From JAYTQQ01 sp043784965 (GTDB taxonomy: Bacteria > Bdellovibrionota > Bdellovibrionia > Bdellovibrionales > JAMPXM01), in the NCBI GenBank assembly GCA_043784965.1, contig JAYVXS010000037.1:1-23870 (forward strand): a stretch of DNA of 23,870 nucleotides, given 5' to 3'. Position 1 is the stretch's first letter. Each line of letters starts with the position of its first letter. Shown in pieces: positions 23,047 through 23,870 of the stretch. The notes below the pieces were generated by a model. That model searched no databases, had not been told where the DNA came from, and saw only the letters and a program-made list of their open reading frames with translations. The translations under genes and the position numbers were made by a program.

Positions 23047-23403
23047 ATACTAACGCACCCATAACCGAGACTGAAACAGAAAAACCACAAACCGCTGCAG
23101 CTTGCCGCCAAACTGAATCTGTGTCTCCGGCTAAACAATAAACAGACCATTAACAAAAAGAAGATGGAGTCTGTGAGCTGATTAAACATAAAAGTGGTCT
23201 AATTTTAGATGAGCTCTTGGTTGGGCGTTTTCGCCCCATCTCGAGGTCACTCTCGTCCCATTATTCATTATCCAATATAAATTCCATATTCTCTCTGATA
23301 AGTATTTTCAGGCCCTTAAGTGGCATTTTCTCAGTTCAAATTTTGGCTAGTCGTTTGCATTTTCAACACGCATAACAACGCTGATTAGGCGAATTTGGGG
23401 GGA
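23047..23403. other. Gene-poor stretch after the barrel gene
   Basis: No frame with a good start and ribosome site was found. Between about 23050 and 23142 one plus-strand frame reads as a Thr/Glu/Pro/Ala-rich peptide ending in SPAKQ-stop, without a start codon, possibly a decayed lipoprotein tail or chance. The promoter of the following small gene should lie within this stretch, but no convincing hexamers were seen. Confidence 0.4.
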
Positions 23404-23406
23404 ATG

Positions 23407-23718
23407 ATGATCGAGTTTGATAGATCTGCTGGAGATTTGGTTTCGCATTGTGACAATGGAATTCAAGCTCATTTTAGAGAGCATCTAAATTGCCTTCTTG
23501 AGAAATCGCCTTCGGATGCCTCACTCGTTTTTCAAGTTTCAAAAGTGAGAGAGGCATACCAGGGAGTGATCGAAATCATCTCGTCTCAAAGAAAATTTTT
23601 GGCCAGTGCGATCTGCGCGGATCCGAATGAGCTCACTTGTGATTTGATTGAACAGATTCATTTGCAAATTATGAACTGGGGAAAAGAGCGGGCATTGATA
23701 TTGCAAGAGTGTTGTTGA
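23407..23718 (+). CDS. Small helical protein of unknown function
   Basis: A 103-residue protein from the ATG at 23407 (an ATG at 23404 is equally usable, and a TTG at 23395 lies just before the purine-rich GGGGGGAA ribosome site). The sequence is mainly alpha-helical and amphipathic: GIQAHFREHLNCLLEKSP, ASLVFQVSKVREAYQGVIEIISSQRKFLASAI, then DLIEQIHLQIMNWGKERALIL. No signal peptide, membrane segment or known motif is visible. The two terminal cysteines come from a tandem repeat that also supplies the stop codon. I do not recognise a family. Confidence 0.5.
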   Translation: MIEFDRSAGDLVSHCDNGIQAHFREHLNCLLEKSPSDASLVFQVSKVREAYQGVIEIISSQRKFLASAICADPNELTCDLIEQIHLQIMNWGKERALILQECC

Positions 23719-23744
23719 ATAGTGTTGTTGAATAGTGTTGTTGA
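23708..23744. repeat. Nearly three-copy 13-bp tandem repeat over a stop codon
   Basis: AGTGTTGTTGAAT is repeated exactly at 23708-23720 and 23721-23733, and AGTGTTGTTGA again at 23734-23744. The TGA of the first copy is the stop codon of the small gene, so copy-number change would leave the protein intact and alter only the 3' region. Confidence 0.9.
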
Positions 23745-23830
23745 TGACAAGTTGCTGGAATCAAGCTGTTGTAAAAATGAAATGGAAGCCACGGTAGCGT
23801 TAAGTTAGAAGTAATAAATAAGGTTCTATT

Positions 23831-23870
23831 ATGATGAACAAACGAAAGGGGCGCTCGATGAAAGAAGCAC
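23831..23870 (+). CDS. Start of a gene running off the window (partial)
   Basis: An ATG ATG pair at 23831 opens a basic N-terminus (MMNKRKGRSMKEA) that stays open to the window edge. AAGGTTCTATT just upstream resembles the leader AGGTCCTAT seen before the A2M and 22342 barrel genes. Only 13 codons are visible, so product and even reality are uncertain. Confidence 0.4.
   Translation, partial: MMNKRKGRSMKEA

Noticed and set aside
1..23870. CRISPR arrays, rRNA genes or complete tRNA genes
   Set aside because: No regularly spaced direct repeats with unique spacers and no RNA-gene signatures were found on either strand.

Overview
The window looks like a chromosomal stretch of a Gram-negative, moderately AT-rich bacterium. 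It encodes three outer-membrane beta-barrel-type proteins, a very large periplasmic alpha-2-macroglobulin, a PspA-type envelope-stress gene and phospholipid-salvage enzymes. The mix, including an A2M of about 2,000 residues, a non-canonical Crp/Fnr regulator and a DUF4421-like barrel, would fit a Bdellovibrionota/Oligoflexia-like lineage. That placement is inference; no rRNA or other marker gene is present.

Layout. (1) 1-2883: right-hand part of a three-gene DDE transposon, all on the minus strand. It has a zinc-ribbon/HTH protein, a DD35E transposase and an ExeA/TniB-like AAA ATPase cut by the window edge; the right end carries three TGTGAA repeats. (2) 2927-7961: an envelope-stress locus. 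A minus-strand winged-helix regulator faces a plus-strand cluster of PspA, a polytopic membrane protein, and an LplT-like MFS transporter fused to a PlsC acyltransferase. Two identical 13-bp palindromes, GTTACAATGTAAC, sit in the divergent intergenic region, one of them one base from the regulator's start codon. (3) 8009-8856: a DCC-type thiol oxidoreductase and a DoxX-like membrane protein. (4) 9170-15268: the A2M-like protein with an intact CIEQ thioester motif, divergent from a Crp/Fnr-type regulator across a repeat-rich intergenic region. (5) 16128-19038: minus strand, a barrel protein, a small secreted unknown, a CAT-fold/condensation-type acyltransferase and, overlapping it by four bases, a HEAGH membrane metallopeptidase-like protein. 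(6) 19155-23004: plus strand, a LysR regulator, a DUF4421-like barrel, a rhomboid protease and another small barrel. (7) 23005-23870: a gene-poor stretch with a probable terminator, one small unknown gene, a 13-bp tandem repeat over its stop codon and the first codons of a further gene.

How the genes work together. The strongest system-level signal is the PspA locus: a dedicated regulator, shared operator sites, a membrane-repair coat protein and an enzyme that imports and re-acylates lysophospholipid, which together suggest a membrane damage-and-repair module. The A2M, barrels, rhomboid and metallopeptidase-like protein are further envelope functions, but the sequence shows no operon linking them to that module. 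Short tandem repeats of 11-13 bp directly at or after stop codons occur three times and look like a recurrent local feature.

Starts were chosen by Shine-Dalgarno spacing where one was visible, so several proteins here are shorter than the longest open frame.
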